Positions 1-8,482 are shown, counted from the stretch's first letter. The stretch is 64,000 bases of DNA from Tolypothrix bouteillei VB521301 (GCF_000760695.4 NZ_JHEG04000001.1:6454204-6518203), one strand, 5' to 3'. Notes: a model not told the origin generated them from the sequence alone. Made by a program: numbers and translations.

Positions 1-317
1 CACCAGTACGACACCGCCAATATAAAACAAGAGGTGCTAATGAATTAGCTCCGATTATGCTAGAACGTATCATTGCCATGGCATCAAACCCAGGACAAAT
101 AGTTATCGACCCCTTTGGCGGTTCTGGAACTACATTTTATGCCGCAGAGAAGTTGCATCGGTATTGGCTTGGTACAGAAATTGGTGATGTTGAGCCAGCA
201 GTTAAGCGACTAAAAGATTTAGCGCTTGGGAAAGTAGAAGAATGGGAATCAGCTAGGGGCAAGAAAAAAGCGAAAATTTTGCACAATGATTCAAAACAAC
301 TAGATTTATTTTCTTAA
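1..317 (+). CDS. DNA methyltransferase (N4/N6 type), C-terminal part; 5' end outside window
   Basis: The reading frame is open from the left edge and carries the C-terminal half of an amino-methyltransferase. It reads YKTRGANELAP..MLERII, then the S-adenosylmethionine motif DPFGGSGTT, then a helix ending GTEI. This arrangement, with the SAM motif near the C-terminus, is usual for the N4-cytosine/N6-adenine methylase family (N6_N4_Mtase), whose catalytic (S/D/N)PPY motif would lie upstream of the window. The gene converges on a BamHI-family nuclease with only 29 bases between the stop codons, so it is probably the protective methylase of a type II restriction-modification pair. Target base and sequence cannot be read here. 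The first in-frame ATG (position 57) is internal and is not the start. Confidence 0.88.
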   Translation, partial: PVRHRQYKTRGANELAPIMLERIIAMASNPGQIVIDPFGGSGTTFYAAEKLHRYWLGTEIGDVEPAVKRLKDLALGKVEEWESARGKKKAKILHNDSKQLDLFS

Positions 318-346
318 AAATCAGACGATAAGTTTTCAGTGATGCT

Positions 347-940
347 CTAGATTAAAGCACGACCATCTGTTCCTTTTGTGATTCTTGCTACGTTGCTGTC
401 TTGAGCATCATGTTCAACTACAAAGATAGCAAGGAATCCTTCATTAATGTTCACCGATCGCCATACATCAAAGTAAGGTTCTAATTCCTCATAATTTCCT
501 ACTCTATCAGTAAGATAAGGGTAAAGTTTCCTACTAGGAAGCACTAAAGCCGAACCTAAAAACACACCCCGCAAAAGACCAAGAACTAGTTTATTGACTG
601 CACGGTGACTTGATGAAATATTGCCAGTTTCCCATTCAAGAGCAAAAAGATGTCCGTTTAAAGCTTTTGTTGCATCAACTCGTCCAGGTGATTTAGTTGC
701 ATAGGTTATTTTTGTTTCCAGTTGCCAACCAAAAGTTTCCTTAAGAAAAGCCATACAAGCATTTTTGATAGGCTTGACTCCATTCCCGTGGGGTGTTGGA
801 TTGATTGTGAAGTTTGAGGTGCCAGGAGGCCAAACTATTAACTGAATAGCACTGCGAATTTCGTTTTGAATAGTCACCCACTGTTGAGACTTTTCAAAAC
901 TACCACGACTCATTAAGGATACTTCTTGTACAATCTTCAT
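347..940 (-). CDS. BamHI-family type II restriction endonuclease
   Basis: This 197-residue protein matches BamHI (213 aa) along its length as I recall that sequence. The shared blocks are TFTINxT-like (FTINPTP), NGVxPIK, ExETGNISS.HR, NKLxLGL, YLTDRVxNxEELEPYF and xSNVxxIxKGxDG. All four BamHI catalytic acids have counterparts: E75, D89, E102 and E104 (BamHI E77, D94, E111, E113). Residues that contact bases in BamHI are also kept: N107, S109, R113, D145, R146 (N116, S118, R122, D154, R155). It should act in the cytoplasm as a Mg-dependent dimer cutting a palindrome, plausibly GGATCC (inference). It faces its likely methylase tail to tail. M10 (position 913) is an alternative start, as neither start has a strong ribosome-binding site. 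Confidence 0.9.
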   Translation of the reverse strand: MKIVQEVSLMSRGSFEKSQQWVTIQNEIRSAIQLIVWPPGTSNFTINPTPHGNGVKPIKNACMAFLKETFGWQLETKITYATKSPGRVDATKALNGHLFALEWETGNISSSHRAVNKLVLGLLRGVFLGSALVLPSRKLYPYLTDRVGNYEELEPYFDVWRSVNINEGFLAIFVVEHDAQDSNVARITKGTDGRALI

Positions 941-1125
941 AGTTTGGGAGCATTCGCTTTTGGATTCTAATTTGCTAGGGTAGATTTACAGTATTTGAAA
1001 TTGGCACTCCCCACAGCTTATAATAAGTGCTTGGACAATCCAAGAGCATTCCTTCCTTCGCTACAGCCCGGTTGTCTTATCGAAATTGTTCCTAATTGAT
1101 AACTAATAATACTGAGGTAACTACG

Positions 1126-1449
1126 ATGGATTATCGGATAGAAAAATTACTGAATCGGCAAATTGAGTTGATAGAAAGATTACAAGATAGAGCTGATGAA
1201 ATCTTGGATTGGCGAACTTCTCCAGATAACGCAGAAGCTGTTTTAGGATACTTTGAAGCTCTAGAATGTGCCGTGGAAAGTTTAGAGGGTTTATCTGAAT
1301 CGTATCAAAAGTCAAAAGATTGGAATTTTGAGGACAACAAAGAGCGCAAGCGAGATCGCAACAAAGATGATGAGGACAGAAATGACTACCGGATAAGCAG
1401 TCGCGATGGAGATGACAGGGATGAATATCAAGACAGAAGGCGATTGTAG
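1126..1449 (+). CDS. Small charged hypothetical protein
   Basis: A 107-residue protein of unknown function. The first 70 residues look helical (MDYRIEKLLNRQIELIERLQDRADEI..). The last 40 are almost entirely Asp, Glu, Arg, Lys and Asn and are likely disordered. The ATG at 1126 is chosen because a GAGG lies about 9 bases upstream; the ATG at 1096 has no such site and would only add ten residues. I recognise no family motif. It lies just past the restriction-modification pair, but nothing in it suggests a controller (C) protein: there is no helix-turn-helix pattern. It could be a cyanobacterial conserved small protein. Confidence 0.6.
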   Translation: MDYRIEKLLNRQIELIERLQDRADEILDWRTSPDNAEAVLGYFEALECAVESLEGLSESYQKSKDWNFEDNKERKRDRNKDDEDRNDYRISSRDGDDRDEYQDRRRL

Positions 1450-1478
1450 CTCCATCTTAGCAACCATCCCTATCAGGC

Positions 1479-3206
1479 TCAGGCATTATATTTTATACCC
1501 ACCCATTTACTTGCAATAGGCATTCGCCAACCAGTACCAAAAGCGCGATCGGTAATCTTTAACCCAGGAGGTGCTTGTCTCCTTTTAAATTCTGCACGCG
1601 CCACTAGATCGATGACTCTGTCCACAATTCCCGGCTCGTGACCTCCAGCAACAATTTGTCCGGGGGATTGGTGGTGGTGAATCAAGCGTTCCAAGATATC
1701 ATCCAACACATCATAGGGCGGAAGAGAATCTTGGTCAACTTGACCGGGTTTGAGTTCCGCACTAGGTGCTTTACTCAGAACGTTTTCTGGAATTATAGAT
1801 TGAGAATGGGAAGGTATTTTCCCCAAGACCCCCTTCCCACTCAAGAGCGCCTGAGTGTTCAACCACTGGCAAATTGAATAAACGCGAGTTTTTGGAACAT
1901 CCGCGATCGCAGCCAATCCACCATTCATATCCCCATAAAGGGTGCAGTAACCAACTGCAATTTCTGATTTATTACCAGTCGATAAGAGAAGATGACCGAA
2001 TTTGTTAGAAATTGCCATCAACAAATTCCCCCTAATCCGGGATTGAAGATTCTCCTCTGCCAAGCCAAACTCCGTTCCTGCAAACAACTCAGCTAAGGTA
2101 TTGTCATAACCTTCCATCAACTTCCCTATGGGCAAAATCTGAGTTTTCATCCCCAAATTATTTGCCAATGCCAAAGCATCACTAATGGAATGATCCGAAC
2201 TGTAAGGTGAAGGCAAAAGAACACCGAGGACACTGTCTTGTCCCAATGCTGCAGTCGCCACAGCAGCGACTAACGAAGAATCTATACCACCGCTCAAACC
2301 CAGCACAACTTTGGAAAAGCCACACTTACGCACGTAATCGCGGACTCCCAAAACCAAACCATGCCATATTTCCTCATCTTCAGATTCATATCTTGGTGCA
2401 ATAGAACTCAATTGCAAATCTCTCTGCACCTCATCAAATTCCACCACAACCAAGTCTTTCTCAAACCCAGAAGCACGACAGACCATTTCACCTTGACGGT
2501 TGAGGGCAAAACTTCTGCCATCAAAAATTAAATCGTCATTTCCCCCAACCTGATTGGCGTAAATAATCGGTTGTTGATAGCGCACGACACTGTGTTTGAG
2601 CATTTCTTCTCGAAACCTCTGTTTCCCCACACTGTAGGGAGAAGCAGACAAATTCACAATAAAATCTACGCCTAAAATTGCTAGATCCGCAATTGGATTT
2701 GTGGTGTAACTGCGTTTGCCCCAGAATTCTTCATCATTCCACAAATCTTCGCAAATAGTGACGCCAATATGAATATCATCTAAAGAAAAATAATTGGCTT
2801 GCAAACCGGGCTCAAAATAGCGGTTTTCATCAAAAACATCATAAGTCGGCAAAAGACGCTTGTGAAAAATTTGCTTTACCTGACCTTTTTCCAACAAAGC
2901 AATGCTATTAAATAACGTTTTGCCACCATTACTATGAGCTTTGAGATTCTCATCAACAGTTCCTACCAAAACAGCGAGTTCTGATGGCAAATCCCTTGCT
3001 AATTGTTGCAAATGATAATTCATTGCCAATAGAAAACTGGGATTGAGCAATAAATCTCTAGGAGGGTAACCACATAACGAAAGTTCTGGAGTCAATAGCA
3101 AACGCGATCCAACACTCGCAGCTTTTTTTGCCGCTTCCAGAATCTCTTTTGCATTACCCGGCAAATCACCAATAATAGGATTAAGTTGAGCGATCGCAAT
3201 CTTCAT
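1479..3206 (-). CDS. nadE: Glutamine-dependent NAD+ synthetase
   Basis: A 575-residue two-domain enzyme. The N-terminal nitrilase-like amidase (about residues 1-260) shows the Glu-Lys-Cys triad regions (TPELSLCGYPPRDLL, KRLLPTYDVFDE, and Cys in TICEDLWND). The C-terminal NAD synthase (about 285-570) has the PP-loop SGGIDSS and the STGNKSE motif. It converts nicotinate adenine dinucleotide to NAD+ with ATP, using ammonia released from glutamine. Full length and all motifs suggest it is active. It is the last gene of a four-gene minus-strand cluster behind pncB, nadD and nrtR, so it supplies the last step of the pathway that the cluster encodes. Confidence 0.96.
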   Translation of the reverse strand: MKIAIAQLNPIIGDLPGNAKEILEAAKKAASVGSRLLLTPELSLCGYPPRDLLLNPSFLLAMNYHLQQLARDLPSELAVLVGTVDENLKAHSNGGKTLFNSIALLEKGQVKQIFHKRLLPTYDVFDENRYFEPGLQANYFSLDDIHIGVTICEDLWNDEEFWGKRSYTTNPIADLAILGVDFIVNLSASPYSVGKQRFREEMLKHSVVRYQQPIIYANQVGGNDDLIFDGRSFALNRQGEMVCRASGFEKDLVVVEFDEVQRDLQLSSIAPRYESEDEEIWHGLVLGVRDYVRKCGFSKVVLGLSGGIDSSLVAAVATAALGQDSVLGVLLPSPYSSDHSISDALALANNLGMKTQILPIGKLMEGYDNTLAELFAGTEFGLAEENLQSRIRGNLLMAISNKFGHLLLSTGNKSEIAVGYCTLYGDMNGGLAAIADVPKTRVYSICQWLNTQALLSGKGVLGKIPSHSQSIIPENVLSKAPSAELKPGQVDQDSLPPYDVLDDILERLIHHHQSPGQIVAGGHEPGIVDRVIDLVARAEFKRRQAPPGLKITDRAFGTGWRMPIASKWVGIKYNA

Positions 3207-3264
3207 TTTCTTCTCTGTACGCTTTTCGCGTCTGTGTCCTTACGGAAACGTTACACGAATGCGG

Positions 3265-4020
3265 TTAAATAAAAACTAAAGGTTTATCTTTAAACGGAGC
3301 AAAAGCTTCGGCATCAAACCGATATAAACTAGCTGGACGACCAGCCCCACGCGATACCTTTATTCCTGTATCGCATAAAAAACCCAACTTCAACAGGCGG
3401 GCGCGGAAATTAGAATAATCAGAAAAGTTTTCCCCCAAAACCGTAGTATATAACTGATATAAATCATTCAAAGTAAACATTTCTGGCAAAACTTCAAAAG
3501 CCACCGGGCTGTACTCCAACTTATTTCGCAAACGCCTGTGTCCGTAAGCCAGAATTTCGTTGTGATCGAAAGCCAATTGTGGCACTTGCTTGACAGGATA
3601 CCAAGCGATTCCCGTCATGCGATCGGCAATTAATTCCGCTTCCTCAAATCGCACGAGAGCAAAATAACTGACCGAAAGATAACGCACGCCATAACTATCA
3701 CTAGCTTCCCGTGGATCGCGTTGCGGTCCCCCAAAGGTATACAACTGCTCCAAATATAGATTTTTTGCTCTAATTTTCTCTGACAAAATGCGGTAAGCCG
3801 CATCTTCCAAAGACTCGCCTTGACGCACCAAAGTACCGGGAAGGCTCCAATGATTCAAAAATGGCTCCTGCTGTCTCATCACTAGTAACACAAGCAGGCG
3901 ATTTTGGGCAGTATCTACAGAAAAAATAACATTATCCACACCAACCTTAAAATCCGCTAAAGGGGGTTGATTGAGTGGAGCAACAAACTTTCTTTGGCTG
4001 CGTCCTGGCATAGGAATCAA
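3265..4020 (-). CDS. nrtR: NrtR-type Nudix-related transcriptional regulator of NAD metabolism
   Basis: A 251-residue protein with an N-terminal Nudix fold (about 20-160) and a C-terminal winged helix (about 165-240, ending RGAGRPASLYRFD). The Nudix box is degenerate. The stretch that should read REUxEE is RILSEK (after GESLEDAAY), so two of the metal-binding glutamates are missing. That is typical of the NrtR family, which senses ADP-ribose or related NAD metabolites instead of hydrolysing them. It sits inside the operon between nadD and nadE, 58 bases before nadE. A perfect palindrome in the operon promoter (6141-6165) is its likely operator. A catalytically active Nudix hydrolase is the less likely alternative. 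Confidence 0.88.
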   Translation of the reverse strand: MIPMPGRSQRKFVAPLNQPPLADFKVGVDNVIFSVDTAQNRLLVLLVMRQQEPFLNHWSLPGTLVRQGESLEDAAYRILSEKIRAKNLYLEQLYTFGGPQRDPREASDSYGVRYLSVSYFALVRFEEAELIADRMTGIAWYPVKQVPQLAFDHNEILAYGHRRLRNKLEYSPVAFEVLPEMFTLNDLYQLYTTVLGENFSDYSNFRARLLKLGFLCDTGIKVSRGAGRPASLYRFDAEAFAPFKDKPLVFI

Positions 4021-4102
4021 TTGTTCAAAGCAATGAAGTTTTTAACAGTGACCAGTGACCCTCCCTTGTTCCACCACTGACCGGTGATTAATTAGATTTT
4101 GT

Positions 4103-4690
4103 TTAACAGGCTACATTGTTGGATAAACATTTATACAAATGCTCTTTATGAATGTAGTCAACTACGAGAGGTGTTAGGGCTTCGCTATCGCCACTTTCTC
4201 GATAAGCAGTTGAAGAAACATCCGGACCGATAAAATTGGCAAACTCGATTTTTCCTCCCAATTTTTGTACGATATGCACGCTAGATTCATCTATAACGAA
4301 ACCCGGACGCGGTACGACTAGAAGTTGTACTTGTTGTAATAACTCTTCAATTCGATACCATCTTGGCAGTTGAGCTAGCAAATCCGAACCTACGACTAAA
4401 GTAAACTCCGATCGATCTGGCCAAAGAGCTTTTGCTTTTTCTAATGTTTCTAAAGTTCTCAAACTACTTAATTGCTGTTCCAATCCAATGTTGTCTTGAG
4501 GCGCATCGATATCCTTAATTAACAAATGTAGCATCGCTACGCGATGTTCCAATCTGGTTTGATGGGACTTAAAAGGATTGTCTGCAGCCCAAACTGCTAC
4601 CCAGTCGTATTTATTAGACAGCCATTTGATAATAGCTTGATGTCCTGCGGTTGGTGGATCGGCACTCGTACCAAATAATGCGATTCTCAT
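4103..4690 (-). CDS. nadD: Nicotinate-nucleotide adenylyltransferase
   Basis: A 195-residue nucleotidyltransferase of the HxGH superfamily. The N-terminal loop FGTSADPPTAGH carries the TxGH version of the first signature, and SSTAYR near residue 170 is the ISSTxxR-like second signature. It adenylates nicotinate mononucleotide to nicotinate adenine dinucleotide, the substrate of NadE encoded two genes downstream. It starts two bases after the stop of pncB, so translational coupling is likely. The length is normal for NadD. The cyanobacterial version has a divergent first motif (T for the first His), which is tolerated across this superfamily. Confidence 0.92.
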   Translation of the reverse strand: MRIALFGTSADPPTAGHQAIIKWLSNKYDWVAVWAADNPFKSHQTRLEHRVAMLHLLIKDIDAPQDNIGLEQQLSSLRTLETLEKAKALWPDRSEFTLVVGSDLLAQLPRWYRIEELLQQVQLLVVPRPGFVIDESSVHIVQKLGGKIEFANFIGPDVSSTAYRESGDSEALTPLVVDYIHKEHLYKCLSNNVAC

Positions 4691-4692
4691 GG

Positions 4693-6111
4693 TTAGTGGT
4701 TGGTGGTTAGGGTTTGTTTTCTGGTTTGTTGTGTCAGTTCCTCTAGGGGGATCGAGATATTTACTGGTACTGACGTAGGGTTATTCAGTTGTCTGACCTC
4801 TTCCGGTAAACTAGCGACTGAGGCAGTTGTACGCTGCCGAATTTGTGCTATGTTTTCAGGCGATCGCACTCTTTGTCCCTCTTTCATAAAGAGTTCCAAT
4901 AAAGGTTGTTCCTCCAAACAATCTTCTGTAGCCAGTCCCAACTTATCGGCTTTCACCTTCCCTCCCACTAAAGTGCGAAAAATTTGCTTGCGTCCTGGAT
5001 AAGTTCCTTTACCAGTTGATTGTTTCATCACTGGGATACCATCTATTTCCACCAGTTTGTAAACTCCGTTTACGGAAGAACCGGTCACTAAACGGGTTCC
5101 CAAGCCATAACCATCAATCTCAGCACCAGCCGCCTTTAACTTTGCTATTTCCCACTCGTCCAAGTCCCCACTGGCAAAAATCGACACTCCAGGAAGCAAC
5201 AACTTCACTTGTTTTGACAGGGATACCAAATCTCCTGAGTCCAGCCTGACACCAGATAATTCCATTTCCCCAGAATTGACCTTTTGGGCTAAACGGCGAG
5301 CAGCCGCTATGGAATCATAAGTATCAATCAACAATGGCGCACCTGGAAAATAACGGTGAAATGCGGTAAAAGCTTGTTCTTCGTTACCTTCCATTGCTGA
5401 TAATGCCATAACCAAAGAATGAGCCATTGTACCACTGGGCTTTTGCCCCAGTTGCAGTGCTGCTAACACATTTGATGTCGCATCCAAACCACCAGCTAAA
5501 GCCGCACGTGCAGCCCATAAAGCAGCTTGTGGGCTAAATGCCCTTCTCGTGCCAAATTCCAACAGCGTTGCATTTTCAGATGCTACATCGCGCACTCTTG
5601 CTGCTCGTGTTGCAATTAAACTTTGATAATTCAGGGTGTTTAACAGGTAGGTTTCCACCAACTGAGCTTCCCACAGAGGTGCTTCTACTCGCAACAGCGG
5701 TTCATGGGCAAACACGGCTGTCCCTTCAGGTATTGCCCAAACATCTCCTGTAAAACGTCCTTCAGCTAGAAGTGACCAAAAACGGGTAGGCGCATTGGTG
5801 AAAATTCCTGTCGCTTGTAAAGCTTCCACTTGAGTTGCACTAAAGCGAAAATTTTCTAAATATTCCAATGCTTGTGCTAGACCCATTGCAATTAAATAAC
5901 CAAAATTTTGTGGCAAGCGCCTGACGAATAACTCAAAACTCGCCCGCCGTTGTTCTACACCTTCTCCGGTGTAGCAAGCTGCCATCGTCAACTGGTAAAG
6001 GTCTGTCAGCAAACTGTAATCAAGAGATGAAAACGTTAACTCTTGATTTTCCAAACTCTGCTGCTTCTGGTGGTCTATAGATGCATAATTTACGACTGGA
6101 AAACTGGTCAT
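4693..6111 (-). CDS. pncB: Nicotinate phosphoribosyltransferase
   Basis: A 472-residue type II phosphoribosyltransferase, first gene of the NAD cluster. Visible family hallmarks are DLYQLTMAACY near the N-terminus, EFGTRRAFS, the phospho-histidine motif GTMAHS, DTYDS and GVRLDSGDL. It makes nicotinate mononucleotide from nicotinate and PRPP, so with NadD and NadE the operon encodes a complete Preiss-Handler salvage route. The ATG at 6111 begins MTSFPVVNY. The first 25 residues are variable and an internal start cannot be excluded. Transcription probably starts about 25-30 bases upstream, from a promoter overlapped by the NrtR-like operator. Confidence 0.95.
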   Translation of the reverse strand: MTSFPVVNYASIDHQKQQSLENQELTFSSLDYSLLTDLYQLTMAACYTGEGVEQRRASFELFVRRLPQNFGYLIAMGLAQALEYLENFRFSATQVEALQATGIFTNAPTRFWSLLAEGRFTGDVWAIPEGTAVFAHEPLLRVEAPLWEAQLVETYLLNTLNYQSLIATRAARVRDVASENATLLEFGTRRAFSPQAALWAARAALAGGLDATSNVLAALQLGQKPSGTMAHSLVMALSAMEGNEEQAFTAFHRYFPGAPLLIDTYDSIAAARRLAQKVNSGEMELSGVRLDSGDLVSLSKQVKLLLPGVSIFASGDLDEWEIAKLKAAGAEIDGYGLGTRLVTGSSVNGVYKLVEIDGIPVMKQSTGKGTYPGRKQIFRTLVGGKVKADKLGLATEDCLEEQPLLELFMKEGQRVRSPENIAQIRQRTTASVASLPEEVRQLNNPTSVPVNISIPLEELTQQTRKQTLTTNH

Positions 6112-6140
6112 GGCATAACGCCCTTGGAAGAAAGCTTATG

Positions 6141-6173
6141 ATTTATGGTAGTTTTTACCATAAATATTGTCAA
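6141..6173 (-). promoter_or_regulatory. Promoter of the pncB-nadD-nrtR-nadE operon with palindromic NrtR-like operator
   Basis: On the minus strand a consensus -35 box TTGACA (6173-6168) is followed by a 17-base spacer and a -10-like TACCAT (6150-6145). A perfect 10-bp inverted repeat, ATTTATGGTA (6141-6150) and TACCATAAAT (6156-6165) with five bases between, covers the spacer and the -10 box. A repressor bound there would block RNA polymerase. Because nrtR is in the operon, autoregulation by NrtR in response to NAD-derived metabolites is the natural reading. That NrtR is the binder is inference; the palindrome and its position are seen directly. Confidence 0.8.
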
Positions 6174-6489
6174 CTACTAGACTGTTTTTTCTTGAAAATG
6201 CCTAAAACCCGTATTTCTACGTGGTGCATATTATTATCTTAATCTATTATTTAAAATATTTTAATAGTTGTCTGTAAAAATAAAGAACAATAGAAGAACG
6301 TTAAAGTAAGAAAAGCTTATCCTTTACTCCCAGTCGTACCCTTTTCCTTGCTTAACTATTGCAAATATCTATCTCTTATTGTTGCGGACAGTATAAATAT
6401 ATTTCCGATCGCGGACAACCAAAATTTTGTTAACTACACTAGAAAAACATAACAATTTAAGCAATTACAAACAAGGGAGTATTGGTATT
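6174..6489. other. Intergenic region between pncB and the small gene at 6490
   Basis: About 300 AT-rich bases separating divergent genes. A purine-rich AGGGAG lies about 13 bases before the ATG at 6490. Beyond the pncB promoter described separately I see no hairpin or repeat here. Confidence 0.5.
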
Positions 6490-6642
6490 ATGGCTATCTC
6501 CAAAATGCTTGCTGATTTTACTCAGTTTGTTTCTGAAGCAGCAATGCGAATTTTTACTCCTACTAATGATGCTTATCCAAATATTGGAGTACAACCATTT
6601 ACAGGGGAACCCTATAATCAAAAAACAGATAATCGGTGGTGA
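6490..6642 (+). CDS. Small conserved cyanobacterial-type protein, unknown function
   Basis: A 50-residue protein beginning MAISKMLADFTQFVSEAA and ending GVQPFTGEPYNQKTDNRW. The helical start followed by a RIFTP..DAYPNIGVQPF(T/E)G block resembles a family of very short cyanobacterial proteins that I recall as common but uncharacterised. The ATG at 6490 is preferred over the upstream in-frame TTG/ATG codons because AGGGAG lies in front of it. There is no signal peptide or membrane span. It has its own upstream region, divergent from the NAD operon, and no obvious partner. Confidence 0.6.
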   Translation: MAISKMLADFTQFVSEAAMRIFTPTNDAYPNIGVQPFTGEPYNQKTDNRW

Positions 6643-6712
6643 GCTTTAGCGAGCCGTGGTTAGCGGTTAGTATTTTTTCTAATAACTACTACTGACTAAC
6701 CACTAATTCTAT

Positions 6713-7324
6713 TTAACAATGATCCCATTCCAATTCTGCTAAGAGAAATAAGCAGAAAAACATGACAGCGCCAGTTAATAAAAACTGCAAACCACCTACA
6801 TAAGGTAAACTTAAAATTCCCAACAGGTGAATAACACTTGTGAACAGTAAAGTTCGCGATCGGATTGCCAATCCCGTACAAAAATAGCCAAACGAGCACA
6901 AACCCAACCATATAGGACATAAATTTAACAGTATTTCTCCCCAGCCAAAAAAAACACCCAAGTCAGTTACAACCACACCCGATAACATCAACACAACCCA
7001 ACAATATAATATCCAACAGACTTGTCTTTCTTTGACCCAATAGTGAGTCCAATAAACCATTCCTACAGTTCCAAAAATAGAAAGTATCGACCATAAAATT
7101 GCTTGTAAATGCCAACTAATAGGGAAGAACTGGGCAGTGACAAACATGGGTGCGATCGCTAAACCCCAAAGTAGAAAACATTGGTCAAGACGGGTATAAA
7201 AATTTGAATACAGTTGTCTGTTGCCTATTTGCCAGCTAACTTGCCAAAATCCCTGCAAACGATAAGTTTCTAGGGTAGCTTGTTTGCGCCGTAAAGGCGG
7301 TACGGAATTATTAAAAAAGTTCAT
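6713..7324 (-). CDS. Conserved integral membrane protein, unknown function
   Basis: A 203-residue protein with a polar N-terminus of about 45 residues, containing PPLRRKQATLETYRLQGFW. Five to six hydrophobic segments follow (around residues 48-68, 75-92, 103-123, 128-150, 155-190), and it ends LAELEWDHC. The composition is rich in Trp, Phe and Leu. I do not recognise a characterised family. The layout resembles cyanobacterial multi-span proteins annotated as hypothetical. It stands alone between a convergent small gene and a long upstream spacer, so context gives no functional hint. Confidence 0.6.
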   Translation of the reverse strand: MNFFNNSVPPLRRKQATLETYRLQGFWQVSWQIGNRQLYSNFYTRLDQCFLLWGLAIAPMFVTAQFFPISWHLQAILWSILSIFGTVGMVYWTHYWVKERQVCWILYCWVVLMLSGVVVTDLGVFFGWGEILLNLCPIWLGLCSFGYFCTGLAIRSRTLLFTSVIHLLGILSLPYVGGLQFLLTGAVMFFCLFLLAELEWDHC

Positions 7325-8020
7325 TTGAATTTTTTGCAGAAGAAAAAATTATTTTTTTGCATCATATAGCTATATTTAGTCTTTCAATTTATTGAGTAAA
7401 ACCTTTACGGGAATCTCTCTTGAGATATGACTTCTGCTTGGTTGTATTCTCTCGTTTGTTGGATTTGCGATCTCCCTTTTACATCTAAACAACAATAACT
7501 ACTCTCTCATTCACAAAAACTCCTTCTAATGAAATAGGTTTTGATATTGATAAATCCCAAATTGTTATAGAATCACAACAAAAATTGGGTAAGAACCCCA
7601 ACTTCTTCAAGAAGTTGGGGTTCTTGCATTAAACCAAGTGGTGTCAACAGCAAACACCCTTACTATATATGAGTCTATAAATACAGTGAGATTTTATTTG
7701 TATTGAAAAATACACGATCGCCGTTCATCGTTTTGCCTGACTTTTACCAAAAAAAACTTTTATAGCTTGTCTTCATCAGTCTTTAAGAGGATTAATTTTG
7801 TTTGTTTGCCAGGAATGCAAACATTAACAAATAATAAAGATTGTGGCAATAATAGAGTTGCGATCGCTAATAACTCTCCTTTATCTGTCATGCGTGATAA
7901 CCCATTTTTATAGGCTTTGCTTTCTCTTCAACTAATTCAAAAGGATAGCTTCAGCCAAAACCTTGCAAAAGGGATTCCCAGGAGACAAAGCGGGAACAAA
8001 AAACTAGGAGCAACGAGAGA
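7325..8020. other. Long intergenic region with one near-perfect palindrome
   Basis: Nearly 700 bases between divergent genes without a credible coding frame. The only strong structure is the palindrome at 7591-7625, listed separately. The last 100 bases probably carry the promoter of the gene at 8021, with a possible site AACTAGGAGCAACGAG upstream of its ATG (AGGAG about 12 bases before). Confidence 0.5.
7591..7625. repeat. Near-perfect 35-bp palindrome (terminator-like repeat)
   Basis: Two 17-base arms (AAGAACCCCAACTTCTT and its exact reverse complement) are separated by a single base. The same class of hairpin, with a different sequence, follows the giant gene at 23080-23114 and acts there as a terminator. 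Here it lies between divergent genes, where no transcript is expected to end, so it is more likely a dispersed repeat or the terminator of an unrecognised small RNA. Confidence 0.7.
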
Positions 8021-8464
8021 ATGTTGTCTAAAAACGGTTATTTGCGGTTTGCAGTCAGTGCTTTAATATTGCTGAGTTGTTTGGGGTTTGAGACAGCCAC
8101 AGCACAGACAAATCGAAGAATGAAAAACCAGCAACAGCCTTTACAAACACAGGCTGATACAAAAGTGATGAATCTCCTTTCACCTGAAGCACAAAAATAT
8201 TTATCACCTGAAGATAATGTGGAATCAGAAGGAGAGATCGTACAAGCCAAGCATTACGACTGTTATAAAGCTCGTCACCGAAAAGTGCGGCATTACAGAG
8301 TGTATCATCGCAGGAATTACCGTTGTCCTTGTCCTGGCTACCATCACCGCCCTGTTCGTTACCCCCAAAAGGTCTATCACTACCACTATCATTACTACAA
8401 AGTGCATCCACGTAAGGCATACCGTCACGGAGTTCCGCATAACGGGAATTTTTATCGGTATTAA
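8021..8464 (+). CDS. Exported His/Tyr/Arg-rich hypothetical protein
   Basis: A 147-residue protein with a clear Sec signal peptide: K4 start, hydrophobic FAVSALILLSCLGF, and likely cleavage after TATA near residue 29. A polar middle region follows (LLSPEAQKYLSPEDNVESEG). The last 75 residues are dense in His, Tyr and Arg with a CPCPG motif and alternating H/Y blocks such as VYHYHYHYY. Such a tail could bind metal ions or stick to anionic surfaces, but that is inference. AGGAGC lies about 14 bases upstream of the ATG. The neighbouring genes do not suggest a role. Confidence 0.65.
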   Translation: MLSKNGYLRFAVSALILLSCLGFETATAQTNRRMKNQQQPLQTQADTKVMNLLSPEAQKYLSPEDNVESEGEIVQAKHYDCYKARHRKVRHYRVYHRRNYRCPCPGYHHRPVRYPQKVYHYHYHYYKVHPRKAYRHGVPHNGNFYRY

Positions 8465-8482
8465 TTAGTTGTTGGTGGTTGG

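Noticed and set aside
1126..1449. Controller (C) protein of the restriction system
   Set aside because: No helix-turn-helix pattern, wrong position downstream, and a highly charged disordered tail.
8055..8420. 121-residue minus-strand frame opposite the His/Tyr-rich gene
   Set aside because: The plus frame has a signal peptide and a ribosome-binding site; the minus frame has neither and overlaps it completely.
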